From PALSA-1004 sp963829085 (GTDB taxonomy: Bacteria > Pseudomonadota > Gammaproteobacteria > Burkholderiales > SG8-41), in NCBI GenBank assembly GCA_963829085.1, contig CAWHHJ010000004.1:457200-521199 (forward strand): a stretch of 64,000 nt of DNA, in the 5' to 3' direction. Position 1 is the stretch's first letter. Every line of letters starts with the position of its first letter. A model generated the notes under the pieces. That model made no database searches and had not been told where the DNA came from. It saw nothing but the letters and a program-made list of their open reading frames with translations. The translations under genes were made by a program, and so were the position numbers. This document shows, one piece after another, positions 52,668-61,483 of this stretch.

Positions 52668-53717
52668 TCAGGCGATGCGCGTCTGCGCTTCGTCGCCTGC
52701 GCGGGCGCGGATGCGCCCGATGCGCCAGGCGGTCTCGCCGGCCGCGGTGAGCGATTGCAGCGCGCGCTGCGCATCGGCTTCGGACACGATCACGATCATG
52801 CCGATGCCGCAGTTGAACACGCGGAACATCTCCTGCTCGGCCACGCCGCCGGTCTGCTGCAGCCAGTCGAACAGCGGCGGGCGCGGCCAGGCGTTGCGGT
52901 CGAGCTCCGCGACCGTGTGCGCCGGCAGCACGCGCGGAACGTTTTCGAGCAGCCCGCCGCCGGTGATGTGTGCGAGGCCCTTGACGTCCAGCTCGCGCAT
53001 CAACGCGAGCAACGGCTTCACGTAGATGCGCGTAGGCGCGAGCAGCGCTTCGCCGAGCGCGCGCCCATGGAAATCGGCAGCCAGGTCGGCGCGCGATCGC
53101 TCCAGAATGCGCCGGATGAGCGAATAGCCGTTCGAGTGCGGCCCGCTGGAGGCAAGCCCGAGCACGGCATCGCCGGGGGCGATGCGCACGCCGTCGATGA
53201 TCTTGTCTTTCTCGACCACGCCCACGGCGAAACCCGCGAGATCGTATTCGCCCTGCGGGTACATGCCCGGCATCTCGGCGGTTTCGCCGCCGATCAGCGC
53301 GCAACCGGCCTGCTCGCAGCCGAGCGCGACGCCTTTGATGACGTCGGTGGCGGTGGCGACATCGAGATGGCCGCAGGCGAAGTAGTCGAGGAAGAACAGC
53401 GGCTCGGCGCCCTGCACCAGGACGTCGTTGACGCTCATCGCCACCAGGTCGATGCCGACGTGTCGTGACGGCCGAGCTCGAAGGCCAGTTTCAGCTTGGT
53501 GCCCACGCCGTCGGTGCCCGAAACCAGCACCGGCTGGCGGTAGCGTTTCGGGTACTTCGAACAACGCGCCGAAGCCGCCGATGCCGGCCAGCACGCCTTC
53601 GCGCAGCGTGCGTTTGGCGAACGGCTTGATGTTTTCGACCAGTTGATCGCCGGCATCGATGTCGACGCCGGCATCACGGTACGACAGGCCGGGCTTGGCG
53701 GAAGGGTCGTGGTTCAT
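52668..53717 (-). CDS. purM: Phosphoribosylformylglycinamidine cyclo-ligase, two compensating indels
   Basis: AIR synthetase, step five of purine synthesis. Start MNHDPSAKPGLSYRDAGVDI; ATP-binding and active-site landmarks include GIDLVAMSVNDVLVQGAEPL, GGETAEMPGMYPQGEYDLAG and GLAHITGGGLLENVPRVLP. Between about 53555 and 53462 the reading frame is displaced and then restored. The correct sequence there, PVLVSGTDGVGTKLKLAFEL, is readable in another frame, so a deletion and an insertion compensate each other. An automatic translation would show about 30 wrong residues across the conserved GTDGVGTKL motif. 349 residues in all. Confidence 0.95.
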   Translation of the reverse strand: MNHDPSAKPGLSYRDAGVDIDAGDQLVENIKPFAKRTLREGVLAGIGGFGALFEVPETLPPAGAGFGHRRRGHQAETGLRARPSRHVGIDLVAMSVNDVLVQGAEPLFFLDYFACGHLDVATATDVIKGVALGCEQAGCALIGGETAEMPGMYPQGEYDLAGFAVGVVEKDKIIDGVRIAPGDAVLGLASSGPHSNGYSLIRRILERSRADLAADFHGRALGEALLAPTRIYVKPLLALMRELDVKGLAHITGGGLLENVPRVLPAHTVAELDRNAWPRPPLFDWLQQTGGVAEQEMFRVFNCGIGMIVIVSEADAQRALQSLTAAGETAWRIGRIRARAGDEAQTRIA

Positions 53718-53963
53718 GGGCAAGTGAGAGCGCGGGTTGCCGTTCGTGCCGCGTTTCGCGCGATGCAATCTGGGTTAACATTCGCCTGCGCGGTAATCTC
53801 ACGCACGCATCGGCGCCGGCCGCGAGCCGGACGCGCGCGAATTCTAACATCCAAACGCGCCAGCTCCGTTTGACGTGAACACCGGTCACGATGCGTCCGG
53901 GAGGTGACGGCACTGCCGCACGGGGACCGGACTCACCAGACATGCAGCGCAATCGCTCTCATC

Positions 53964-55022
53964 ATGCTTAGTCCGACCCAGCGCTACGCGCTCTATTTCG
54001 CGTTGCTGCTGGGAATCGCCGGTATCGCGTGGCTGCTCGGGCCGGTGCTCTCGCCGTTCGTCGCCGCCGGCATCTTCGCCTATATCTGCGTGCCGCTGGT
54101 AGATCGCCTGTCGCGACGCCGGATTCCGCGCACGGCGGCGGTGATTGCGGTGATGCTGCTGGTGACGCTGATTCTCATCGGCCTGGCGCTGATCCTGGTG
54201 CCGCTGATCCGGGAGCAGACTCGAGCGGTCATCGCCCAGGTGCCCGCCTTCACCGTGTGGCTGAAGGAAGCGGTGCTGCCCTGGCTGGAGACGCATCTCA
54301 ATTTGCAGTTGCGCTTCGACGCGGCGTTCTTCCAGGAGCGGCTCGAACCTCTGCTCTCGCGCGGCGGCGGCTGGTTGACGCGAGATCGCGCCGTCGATCA
54401 CCTCGAGCGGGCTTGGCGCTGATCGGCTTCATCGGCTCGCTGGCGTTGTTTCCCATCGTGCTGTTCTACTTTCTGCGCGACTGGACGTCGATCCTGCGCG
54501 CGCTGGAAGATCTGATGCCTCGGCGCATCCGTCCGGAAATGCTGGCCATTGGCGCGTGAAGTCGATCTGGTGCTGGGCGAGTTCCTGCGCGGGCAGCTCT
54601 CGGTGATGGCGAGTCTGGCGATCTTTTACGCGATCGCATTGTGGGCGATAGGGCTCAAGTCGGCGCTGTCGATCGGGCTGCTGACCGGGATGCTCGCATT
54701 CGTGCCGTATCTGGGATTTTCGCTCGGCGTGATACTGGCTTCGGCCGCGGCCCTCATCCAATTCCACGGACTGATCAGCGTGCTTCCGGTCTGGGGCGTC
54801 TATCTGGTCGGACAGCTGCTGGAGAGTTACGTGCTCACGCCGTGGCTGGTCGGCGATCGTGTGGGCTTGCATCCGGTGTGGGTGATCTTCGCGATTCTCG
54901 CGTTCGGCAATCTGCTCGGGTTCGTCGGCATATTGCTCGCGGTGCCGCTGGCGGCGATCACGCTGGTGCTGGTGCGGCATCTCAAGCGGCGCTATCAGGC
55001 GAGCGGGCTCTATAAAGACTAG
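53964..55022 (+). CDS. AI-2E family transporter (PerM-like), two frameshifts
   Basis: Polytopic membrane protein of the AI-2E/PerM family, 352 residues corrected. Membrane segments include YALYFALLLGIAGIAWLLGP, AAVIAVMLLVTLILIGLALI, LALIGFIGSLALFPIVLFYF, MASLAIFYAIALWAIGLKSA and FVGILLAVPLAAITLVLVRH. The family motif PYLGFSLGVILASAAALI is present. Single-base shifts near 54415 and 54552 break the frame twice with no net change. Some members export autoinducer-2 or act as Na+/H+ antiporters; the function here is unknown. It sits between purM (divergent) and hda, its conserved betaproteobacterial position. Confidence 0.87.
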
Positions 55023-55027
55023 CGCGA

Positions 55028-55726
55028 ATGCAGCAACTGCTTCTCGATCTATCGCAGCCGCCGCCGCCGACACTGACCAACTTCGCCGTCGGCGGCAATG
55101 CGGAGCCGCTCGGTGCACTACACACGTGGCTGCGCGGCGCGCTGCATGAACGCTGCATTTATCTGTGGGGAGCATCCGGCTGCGGTAAGACGCACATTCT
55201 GCGCGCACTGGTGCAGGCCGCACACGAGCTCGACCGTACTGCGGTGTACAGCGCGACCCGAACGAGGTGGAAGCGCTCGACGCGCTGGCTGAGGTGCCGA
55301 CGCTGATCGCGCTGGACGATGTCGAGCGGTTGTCGGAGCAGGAGCACGCCGCGCTGTTTCGGTTGTTTCAGCGCGCGACCGAAACCGATACGCTGCTGCT
55401 GGTGAGCGCGGATACGGCTCCGGCCGCGCTGACGCTGCGCGACGACCTGCGTACGCGGCTCGCTTCCGGGCTCACCTTTCAGATGCATCTGCTGTCCGAC
55501 GACGAAAAGGCGAAGGCGCTCGCGCGCTCATGCCGCTCAGCGCGGATTCGAGCTCGCGCCGGAGGTTGCGCAGTATCTACTGCGCCGTCGCCAGCGCGAT
55601 CTGCCTTCACTGATGCAGGTGCTCGACGCACTGGATCAGCACTCATTGCGTACCCAGCGGCCGATCACGCTCGCACTATTGCGGGAGGTGCTGCAGCCCG
55701 AAGACATCGCAGCTCGTCAATCGTGA
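55028..55726 (+). CDS. hda: DnaA regulatory inactivator Hda, two frameshifts
   Basis: AAA+ protein that with the DNA sliding clamp stimulates ATP hydrolysis by DnaA, preventing re-initiation. MQQLLLDLSQPPPPTLTNFA contains the N-terminal clamp-binding QLLLDL motif; Walker A is WGASGCGKTHIL and Walker B is LIALDDVERL. The C-terminal lid domain reads YLLRRRQRDLPSLMQVLDAL. Single-base shifts near 55255 and 55530 cancel each other. About 232 residues, the normal size. Six bases after the perM-like gene. Confidence 0.93.
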
Positions 55727-56036
55727 TGCCAAGAACGGAACGCGAGGCTACGCCGCTGTCAAGCGCATCTGCAATCGGTGTTGCGCACACGCCACGCTCA
55801 CGCAGGCACGTCCAATTGCGCTGACTTGTTACGTTATACTCGTCTGCGTTACCCGAAATGCATTGTCGATCGATTGCTTAGCTCTCTCTACCATTGGGTT
55901 GTGCACTGTTGAATTGCGCTCCTTCGCGTGCTCTGACCGTCGCGCAGGACATGCCGATGTTGTGTCGGGCCGCCGCGACAGGCGCGTCGAGCGCATCATT
56001 CGCAAGCGTCGATGCGGCCTTGAGGCCGCTGCCCGC
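55727..56036. other. Intergenic region between hda and the HAD gene
   Basis: About 310 bases with no recognised gene; an in-frame upstream extension of the HAD protein exists but has no domain character. A -10-like TATACT occurs at 55837-55842 (TTACGTTATACT) without a convincing -35. Nothing else was recognised. Confidence 0.35.
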
Positions 56037-56693
56037 ATGCGCCTCGCTCTCTTCGATCTCGACAATACCCTGCTGGCTGGCGACAGCGACTTCGAGTGGG
56101 CCCAATTTCTGATCGAGAAAGGCGTGCTCGATCGCGAAGTCTACGAAGCGCGCAACCAGCAGTTCTACGAGCATTACAAGGCCGGAACGCTCGACATCCA
56201 CGCTTTTCTCGATTTCCAGTTGAAGCCGCTGTCGCGTCATCCGCGCAAGGTGCTGGACGAATGGCATCGCGAGTTTCTGCGCACGCGCATCCTGCCGATC
56301 ATCACGCAGAAGGCACGCGATCTGGTGGCGAGCCATCGCGATGACGCACGCGCCATCGTGACGGCGACCAACAGCTTCGTGACCTGGCCGATCGCCCGCG
56401 AATTCGGCATCGAGCATCTGGTCGCGACCGAGCCGGAGCAGCGCGACGGCGAGTTCACCGGCGGCGTGGTCGAGCAACCGTGCTTTCGCGAGGGCAAAGT
56501 GGTGCGCGTGCAGTTGTGGCTCGCCGAGCACGGATTGAACTGGGGCTCGTTCAAGGAGACCTGGTTCTATTCCGATTCGCTGAACGATCTGCCATTGCTC
56601 TCGCAAGTCACCAATCCGGTGGCGGTGGATCCTGACGAGACGCTCAAAGAAGCGGCGCTGGAGAACGGGTGGATGATCATCAGTCTGCGTTAG
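56037..56693 (+). CDS. HAD-superfamily hydrolase (HAD-IB, SerB-like)
   Basis: Phosphatase of the subfamily IB group, 218 residues, intact from MRLALFDLDNTLLAGDSDFE. Motif I is FDLDNT with the nucleophile Asp and acid/base Asp; motif II is VTATNSF; motif III/IV region FYSDSLNDLPLLSQV carries the two metal-binding Asp. Similar proteins have been described as histidinol-phosphatase-like or phosphoserine-phosphatase-like; the substrate is not evident. In related genomes this gene lies between hda and pcnB, as here apart from the inserted transporter genes. Its stop codon lies at the edge of an inverted-repeat element. Confidence 0.9.
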   Translation: MRLALFDLDNTLLAGDSDFEWAQFLIEKGVLDREVYEARNQQFYEHYKAGTLDIHAFLDFQLKPLSRHPRKVLDEWHREFLRTRILPIITQKARDLVASHRDDARAIVTATNSFVTWPIAREFGIEHLVATEPEQRDGEFTGGVVEQPCFREGKVVRVQLWLAEHGLNWGSFKETWFYSDSLNDLPLLSQVTNPVAVDPDETLKEAALENGWMIISLR

Positions 56694-56880
56694 CCTGGAT
56701 AATTCATGAGGGACTCGGGATGGCGCTGCGACACGTTACCGCTTGCGGCCGTTTGCGGGAGCAGCGGCATAGCGGTCGAGTAGCCCGGCCTAATACACTC
56801 TATTGCTCACGAGCTGTCGTTACGCACGGCATGCCCACTCAACATCCACATGCGGGGCGTCTTCATGAATTATCCAGGCT
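56692..56880. mobile_element. MITE-like element with 18-bp perfect terminal inverted repeats
   Basis: AGCCTGGATAATTCATGA at 56692-56709 is repeated exactly, inverted, at 56863-56880, giving a 189-bp unit. The left end overlaps the HAD gene stop codon; the right end is 13 bases before the FecCD permease ATG. The interior has no open frame of note, and no transposase is near. No clear target-site duplication is visible. The arms are too far apart (153 bases) and too perfect for an ordinary terminator, so a non-autonomous transposable element is inferred. The right arm may supply regulatory sequence to the transporter operon. Confidence 0.6.
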
Positions 56881-56893
56881 GTCGCGCGGACTG

Positions 56894-57861
56894 ATGCGGC
56901 CTGCGCGGCTGCTGATCCTGTTTGCCGCGCTGGCTGCGGGTAGTCTTGCACTCGGCCTGCTGGCGGGCAGCGTTCCGGTATCCGTCGGGCAGCTGTGGTC
57001 CACGCTCCTCGGGCGAGACGACCGGACCGGCGCACGACATCATCTTCACCGTGCGTTTGCCGCGCGTCCTGGGCGCGTTCGCCTGCGGCGGGCTGCTCGC
57101 ACTTGCCGGCGCGCTGTTGCAGGTTCTGCTGCGCAATCCCCTGGCCGATCCTTACGTGCTCGGTATTTCCGGCGGTGCCGGCCTCGGCCTGCTCGGGGCA
57201 ACCGCGTTGGGGCTTGGATATGCAGCTGCACATGCGGCCGGCCTGGCCGGCGCGCTCATCGCCGTGATTACGGTGTTCGGACTGAGCTTTCGCGGCGGCG
57301 AATGGAATCTGTATCGGCTGCTGCTGACCGGCGTCGTGTTCTCTTCCGGCTGCGGCGCTTTGATCAGTCTCCTGCTCACGCTGGCGCCGGAGGCTGCGGT
57401 CAAGGGCATGCTGTTCTGGCTGCTGGGCGATTTGTCGGCAGTGACCTCTTCGGGCTGGGCCTGGCTGATCCTCGGCGGGCTTACGCTGCTGGCGACGCTG
57501 TACTCGAACGCGCTCAACGTGCTGAGTCTTGGGCGCAACAAGGCCGCAGCGCTCGGCGTGCCGGTGTTGAAATCCGAGATCGCGATCTACGTCGGCGCCT
57601 GCGCCGCGACGGTGAGCTCGGTCGCGCTGGCGGGTACCATCGGTTTTGTCGGTTTGATCGTGCCGCATATCTTGCGACTGCTCGGGGTGACCGATTACCG
57701 TTGGCTGATTCCAGGCGCGGCGCTGATCGGAGGTGCGTTCTTGACGTTGGCCGATACCGCCGCGCGCAGCGTGTGGGCACCGTTGCAGATCCCGGTCGGG
57801 TGTGGTCACCGCGCTGCTCGGCGTGCCGCTCGTGCTGATCCTGCTGGGGCGACGCCCATGA
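56894..57861 (+). CDS. FecCD-family ABC importer permease, two frameshifts
   Basis: Membrane subunit of an iron-siderophore, haem or cobalamin importer (BtuC/FecCD). Start MRPARLLILFAALAAGSLAL; hallmarks are VRLPRVLGAFACGGLLALAG, LLQVLLRNPLADPYVLGISG, GTIGFVGLIVPHILRLL (the ATPase-contacting loop) and a C-terminal TALLGVPLVLILLGRRP. Extra bases near 57025 and 57797 split the frame. The corrected length is 321 residues. The TGA overlaps the ATG of the ATPase gene. No substrate-binding protein or TonB receptor lies nearby, and no cobalamin riboswitch was recognised upstream. Confidence 0.9.
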
Positions 57862-58588
57862 CTTTGAGCGCCCGTGCCCTGGCGCTCGGCTATGGACATC
57901 ACACGGTGCTGCGGGAGCTTTCGCTCGACATCGCTCCGGGTCAATGCTGGGCTGTCCTCGGCAACAATGGCAGCGGCAAGACCACGCTGCTGCACACTCT
58001 GGCCGGAATCCGCTCGCCGCTCGCGGGTACGGTTGCGCTCGACGAGCGCTCGCTTGCGAGACTGAACGCCGGAGCGCGTGCCCGCGCGATCGGGCTGCTG
58101 CTGCAGGACGAGCCGCTGGAGTTCTGGGGAAGCGTGCTGGAGTACGCCGGCCTCGGACGCTATCCGCACCGGCGCGTTCGGACTCGCGGCCGGGCTCGGG
58201 AGACGAGACGATCGCGCGAGAGCAGCTGGAGCTGCTGGAGCTCGCCGCCTTTGCCGCGCGCCCCCTCGCGAGCCTGTCCGGCGGCGAGCGCCAGCGGGCC
58301 CGCCTGGCCCTGGTGCTGACGCAACAGCCGGTCTACTATCTGCTGGATGAGCCGTTGCAGCATCTGGACTTGCGTCACCAGGCCCGCGTTCTCGCGCATT
58401 TCGCCGGACTCGCAGCGCAAGGCGGGGTGGCCGTGGTCATGGTGCTGCACGACCCCGTGCTCGCCTGGCGTTACTGCGACCACGCCCTGCTGCTCTACGA
58501 TCATAGTGCACCGCAAAGCGGCGCACGCCGCGAGATCCTGACCGAGGCCAATCTGGAGCGACTCTACGGAATCCCGGTTACCCTATAA
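57858..58588 (+). CDS. FecE/BtuD-type ABC importer ATPase, frameshifted
   Basis: Nucleotide-binding subunit paired with the FecCD permease. MTLSARALALGYGHHTVLRE begins the fold; Walker A is VLGNNGSGKTTLLHTL (residue ~35), Q-loop LLLQDEPLEFW, signature LSGGERQRARLALVL, Walker B VYYLLDEPLQHLD and switch VMVLHDPVLA. One base is missing near 58170, after LGRYPHR, and the frame changes. The corrected length is 243 residues. Several features (QDEPLEFWGSV, DEPLQHLDLRHQ) fit BtuD or HmuV-like ATPases, so cobalamin or haem transport is plausible but unproven. Confidence 0.9.
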
Positions 58589-58801
58589 TGCCTACTTCCG
58601 CCAGGCGATTGCCGGGACCCGGGTCTCCGCCCCGCGCCCATCGAGCCTTCGCAACGGCAGGACTAGAGCGGCGCTCGGCCGCCTTCACAGCTCTCAAATG
58701 ACGCGCTCGATGCACCCCATCCTGTCTCGGACGGCACAAGGCCGTGCTGGGCGGGCGACTGCGCCCGCTCTCAACCGCCGCGGCCTCGGAAACCCGACTC
58801 G

Positions 58802-60148
58802 ATGATCAAGCGGTTCATCCAACGCGTGCTGACGGGACGCTCCCGCTCGCAGGCGCCACTCACCATTCCATTCTCGAAGCACGGCATCGATCGCAGCCAC
58901 ATCAGTTCATGCGCGCGGCGCGTGACCGAGGGGCTGCAGGCCGCGGACTTCAAGGCCTTCGTCGTGGGCGGCGCGGTGCGCGATCTGCTGCTCAATTTCG
59001 TACCGAAGGACTTCGACGTTGCGACCGAAGCCCATCCCGAAGAGATACGCTCGATCTTCCGCCGCTCGCGCATCATCGGTCGCCGCTTTCGCCTCGTGCA
59101 CGTGATGTGCGGCGCGGAGACGGTGGAGGTGTCCACGTTCCGCGGCATGGGCTCGCCCGACGAGGAGGGGCATGAGCGCGATGAGCATGGCCGCATCTTG
59201 CGCGACAACGTGTTCGGCTCGCAGGCCGAAGACGCGCTGCGCCGCGACTTCACGATCAACGCGCTGTTCTACGATCCGGCAACGCAGGAGATCCTGGACT
59301 ACACCAACGGCGTCGCCGATCTCAAGAAGCGTCTGATCCGCATCATCGGCGATCCCGAGCAGCGCTACCGCGAGGATCCGGTGCGCATGCTGCGCGCGGT
59401 CCGGCTCGCCGCGAAGATGGACGGTGAGATCGAGCCGAAGACGCGCGCGCCGATCAAGCGTCTCGCGGCGCTCGTGCAAAACGTACCCACCGCGCGTTTG
59501 TTCGAGGAGATGCTGAAGCTGCTGCTGTCCGGGCATGCGCGCGACTGTGTCGTGCGCTTGCGCAAGGAAGGTCTGCACCACGGCCTGCTGCCGATGCTCG
59601 ATGTGATCCTCGAGCAGCCGCTCGGCGAGCGCTTCGTCATGCTCGCGTTGGAGAAGACCGATCAGCGCATCCGCGACGACAAGTCGGTGTCTCCCGGATT
59701 TCTGTTCGCCGCGCTGCTCTGGCACGAAGTGCTGGCGGCGTGGAAGACCGCAGAAGCCGAGGGGATGAAGCCGATTCCGGGCCTGCACTATGCGATGGAC
59801 GCAGTGGTCGCCGTGCAGGTGGAGAAGCTCGCTATCCCGCGGCGCTTCACCACCGACATGAAAGAGATCTGGGGGCTGCAGCCGCGCCTGCTGCAGCGGT
59901 CGGGCCGGCGGCCGTACCGGCTGCTCGAGCATCCGCGCTTTCGTGCCGGTCTCGATTTTCTGCAGCTGCGCTGCGAGAGCGGCGAAGTCGACAACGAAGT
60001 GTTTGCGTGGTGGGATCGGTTCAAAGACGCGGGCGAAGATGAGCGCGCACGCATGCTGATGCCCGACCGCGAGGGCGCCAAGCGCAAGCGCCGCCGCCGC
60101 AAGCCGCGCCCGGGCGAGGGCAGCGAGGCGATTCCTGCAGGCTCGTAA
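58802..60148 (+). CDS. pcnB: Poly(A) polymerase I
   Basis: Adds poly(A) tails to RNA 3' ends, promoting decay. Intact, 448 residues. The nucleotidyltransferase head contains FVVGGAVRDLLLNFVPKDFD with the catalytic Asp pair, and VHVMCGAETVEVSTFRG. The neck has DALRRDFTINALFYDP and REDPVRMLRAVRLAAKM. The C-terminus is a basic tail (KRKRRRRKPRPGEG). These distinguish PcnB from CCA-adding enzymes. The 213 bases upstream of the ATG are GC-rich with no clear gene. Followed two bases later by folK, the conserved order. Confidence 0.96.
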   Translation: MIKRFIQRVLTGRSRSQAPLTIPFSKHGIDRSHISSCARRVTEGLQAADFKAFVVGGAVRDLLLNFVPKDFDVATEAHPEEIRSIFRRSRIIGRRFRLVHVMCGAETVEVSTFRGMGSPDEEGHERDEHGRILRDNVFGSQAEDALRRDFTINALFYDPATQEILDYTNGVADLKKRLIRIIGDPEQRYREDPVRMLRAVRLAAKMDGEIEPKTRAPIKRLAALVQNVPTARLFEEMLKLLLSGHARDCVVRLRKEGLHHGLLPMLDVILEQPLGERFVMLALEKTDQRIRDDKSVSPGFLFAALLWHEVLAAWKTAEAEGMKPIPGLHYAMDAVVAVQVEKLAIPRRFTTDMKEIWGLQPRLLQRSGRRPYRLLEHPRFRAGLDFLQLRCESGEVDNEVFAWWDRFKDAGEDERARMLMPDREGAKRKRRRRKPRPGEGSEAIPAGS

Positions 60149-60149
60149 G

Positions 60150-60653
60150 ATGCAAGCCGGTTCCACCGCCGCTACGGCGTACGTCGGGCTCGGAGCCAAT
60201 CTCGAAGATCCCCGTCAGCAGTTGTCGAGAGCCATGGACGCGCTCGCGCTTCTTCCGCGTACGCAATTGCTCGCTCGCTCGTCGTTGTATCGCAGCGCCC
60301 CGGTCGGGAAAGTCGATCAACCCGATTTCGTCAATGCGGTGGCGGCGCTGCGCACGCAGCTCGCACCCTTGGAGCTGCTGGACGCGCTGCTCGATCTGGA
60401 GGCCACGCAAGGCCGCGTGCGCTCGGTGCCAAACGCCGCACGCACGCTCGATCTCGATCTGCTTCTGTTCGACGATCGTGTGATCCGTGAGCCCAGGCTG
60501 GAGGTCCCGCATCCGCGCATGCACGAGCGCCGGTTCGTGCTGTTGCCGCTTGCGGAGTTGAATCCCGATCTGATCATCCCGGGACACGGTCCGGTAGCGG
60601 ATCTGCTGCCGCGCGTGGCGGGACAGGACGTGACACGTATCGATGCAGAATAA
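60150..60653 (+). CDS. folK: 2-amino-4-hydroxy-6-hydroxymethyldihydropteridine pyrophosphokinase
   Basis: Transfers pyrophosphate to the pterin in folate synthesis. 167 residues, intact. Family motifs: AYVGLGANLEDPRQQLSRAM, VDQPDFVNAVAALRTQL, and ARTLDLDLLLFDDRVI with the Mg-binding Asp pair and the pterin site; PHPRMHERRFVLLPLAELNP is the conserved substrate loop. The ATG lies two bases after the pcnB stop; the 3' end overlaps the next gene by 11 bases. Confidence 0.97.
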   Translation: MQAGSTAATAYVGLGANLEDPRQQLSRAMDALALLPRTQLLARSSLYRSAPVGKVDQPDFVNAVAALRTQLAPLELLDALLDLEATQGRVRSVPNAARTLDLDLLLFDDRVIREPRLEVPHPRMHERRFVLLPLAELNPDLIIPGHGPVADLLPRVAGQDVTRIDAE

Positions 60654-61284
60654 CTGGAAATATCGCTACATCGCGATCGAAGGACCGATCGGTGCCGGCA
60701 AGACCAGCCTCGCACGCAGGCTCGCGGAGCACAGCGGCGCCGATCTTCTGCTGGAGCAGCCGCAGAACAATCCGTTCCTGTCCGGCTTCTATCAGGACAC
60801 CAAGCGCTGGGCGCTCGCCACGCAGCTGTTCTTCCTGTTTCAGCGCGTAAATCAGTTGTCCGGATTGAAGCAGCTCGACATGTTCGCGCGCCCCACGGTA
60901 GCGGATTTCCTGTTCGACAAGGATCCGCTGTTCGCGCGCATCAACTTGACCGACGACGAGCTCGCGCTCTACCAGCACATCTACGATCATCTCTCGCCGC
61001 AGGTGGTGGTACCCGATCTGGTGATCTGTCTGCAGGCGCCGGTGGAAACGCTCGCCGCGCGCGTGCGCAGGCGCGGCGCCGCCTATGAGCGCGGCATAAA
61101 CGAGGACTATCTCACGCGTTTGAACGTCGCGTACGGACGCTTCTTTCACGAGTACAATGCCGCGCCGGTGTTGATCGTGAACAGCAAGAACCTGAATTTT
61201 GTTGATCGGCCGTCCGATTTTGCTTTATTGTTGGAGCGCATCAACGGCATGCGCGGCCCGCGCGAGTTTTTTAATCTGGGGTGA
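60643..61284 (+). CDS. Deoxynucleoside kinase (deoxyadenosine/deoxyguanosine type)
   Basis: Phosphorylates deoxynucleosides in the salvage route. 213 residues, intact: MQNNWKYRYIAIEGPIGAGK contains the P-loop EGPIGAGKTS; the substrate-pocket segment is LLLEQPQNNPFLSGFYQDTK; RPTVADFLFDKDPLFARINL and the lid with Arg residues AARVRRRGAAYERGI follow. Such genes regularly follow folK in betaproteobacteria and are commonly succeeded by panB-panC; here panB is absent. The exact nucleoside preference is not determined. Confidence 0.93.
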   Translation: MQNNWKYRYIAIEGPIGAGKTSLARRLAEHSGADLLLEQPQNNPFLSGFYQDTKRWALATQLFFLFQRVNQLSGLKQLDMFARPTVADFLFDKDPLFARINLTDDELALYQHIYDHLSPQVVVPDLVICLQAPVETLAARVRRRGAAYERGINEDYLTRLNVAYGRFFHEYNAAPVLIVNSKNLNFVDRPSDFALLLERINGMRGPREFFNLG

Positions 61285-61297
61285 ACGCAACCTTGAA

Positions 61298-61449
61298 CTA
61301 CGGAGCACGCAGAGAACACGAGAAGACGCAAGCCGAGCAAAGCGCTATTGCATCGAGGATGTCGATGCTGCTGCCGGGAATGTCTCGCTGTCATCAGGCC
61401 ATCGATTGGTCGAGTTCTCTTGTGCTCTCTGTGCTCTCTTTGCGTTTCA
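61298..61449. repeat. Intergenic inverted repeat of ACGCAGAGARCAC-type units
   Basis: The 199-base gap between the deoxynucleoside kinase gene and panC contains GGAGCACGCAGAGAACACGA on its left and, inverted, CAAAGAGAGCACAGAGAGCA on its right. The arms are not perfectly complementary but share the same purine-rich unit. It is the same class as the CTCTGCG tract near 50.0 kb. Such elements recur between genes in many proteobacteria; their function is unknown. No gene was recognised. Confidence 0.55.
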
Positions 61450-61483
61450 CTGATCTTCGGTTCTGTAATCCATAGAGCGCCAA

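Noticed and set aside
56694..56893. Cobalamin riboswitch ahead of the FecCD operon
   Set aside because: The B12-box-like core was not found; the region is explained better by the inverted-repeat element.
56820..58169. 449-codon minus-strand open frame
   Set aside because: Antisense to the FecCD and FecE genes, rich in Gln/Arg/Ala, a shadow frame.
58907..60199. 430-codon minus-strand open frame
   Set aside because: Antisense to intact pcnB; no recognisable fold.
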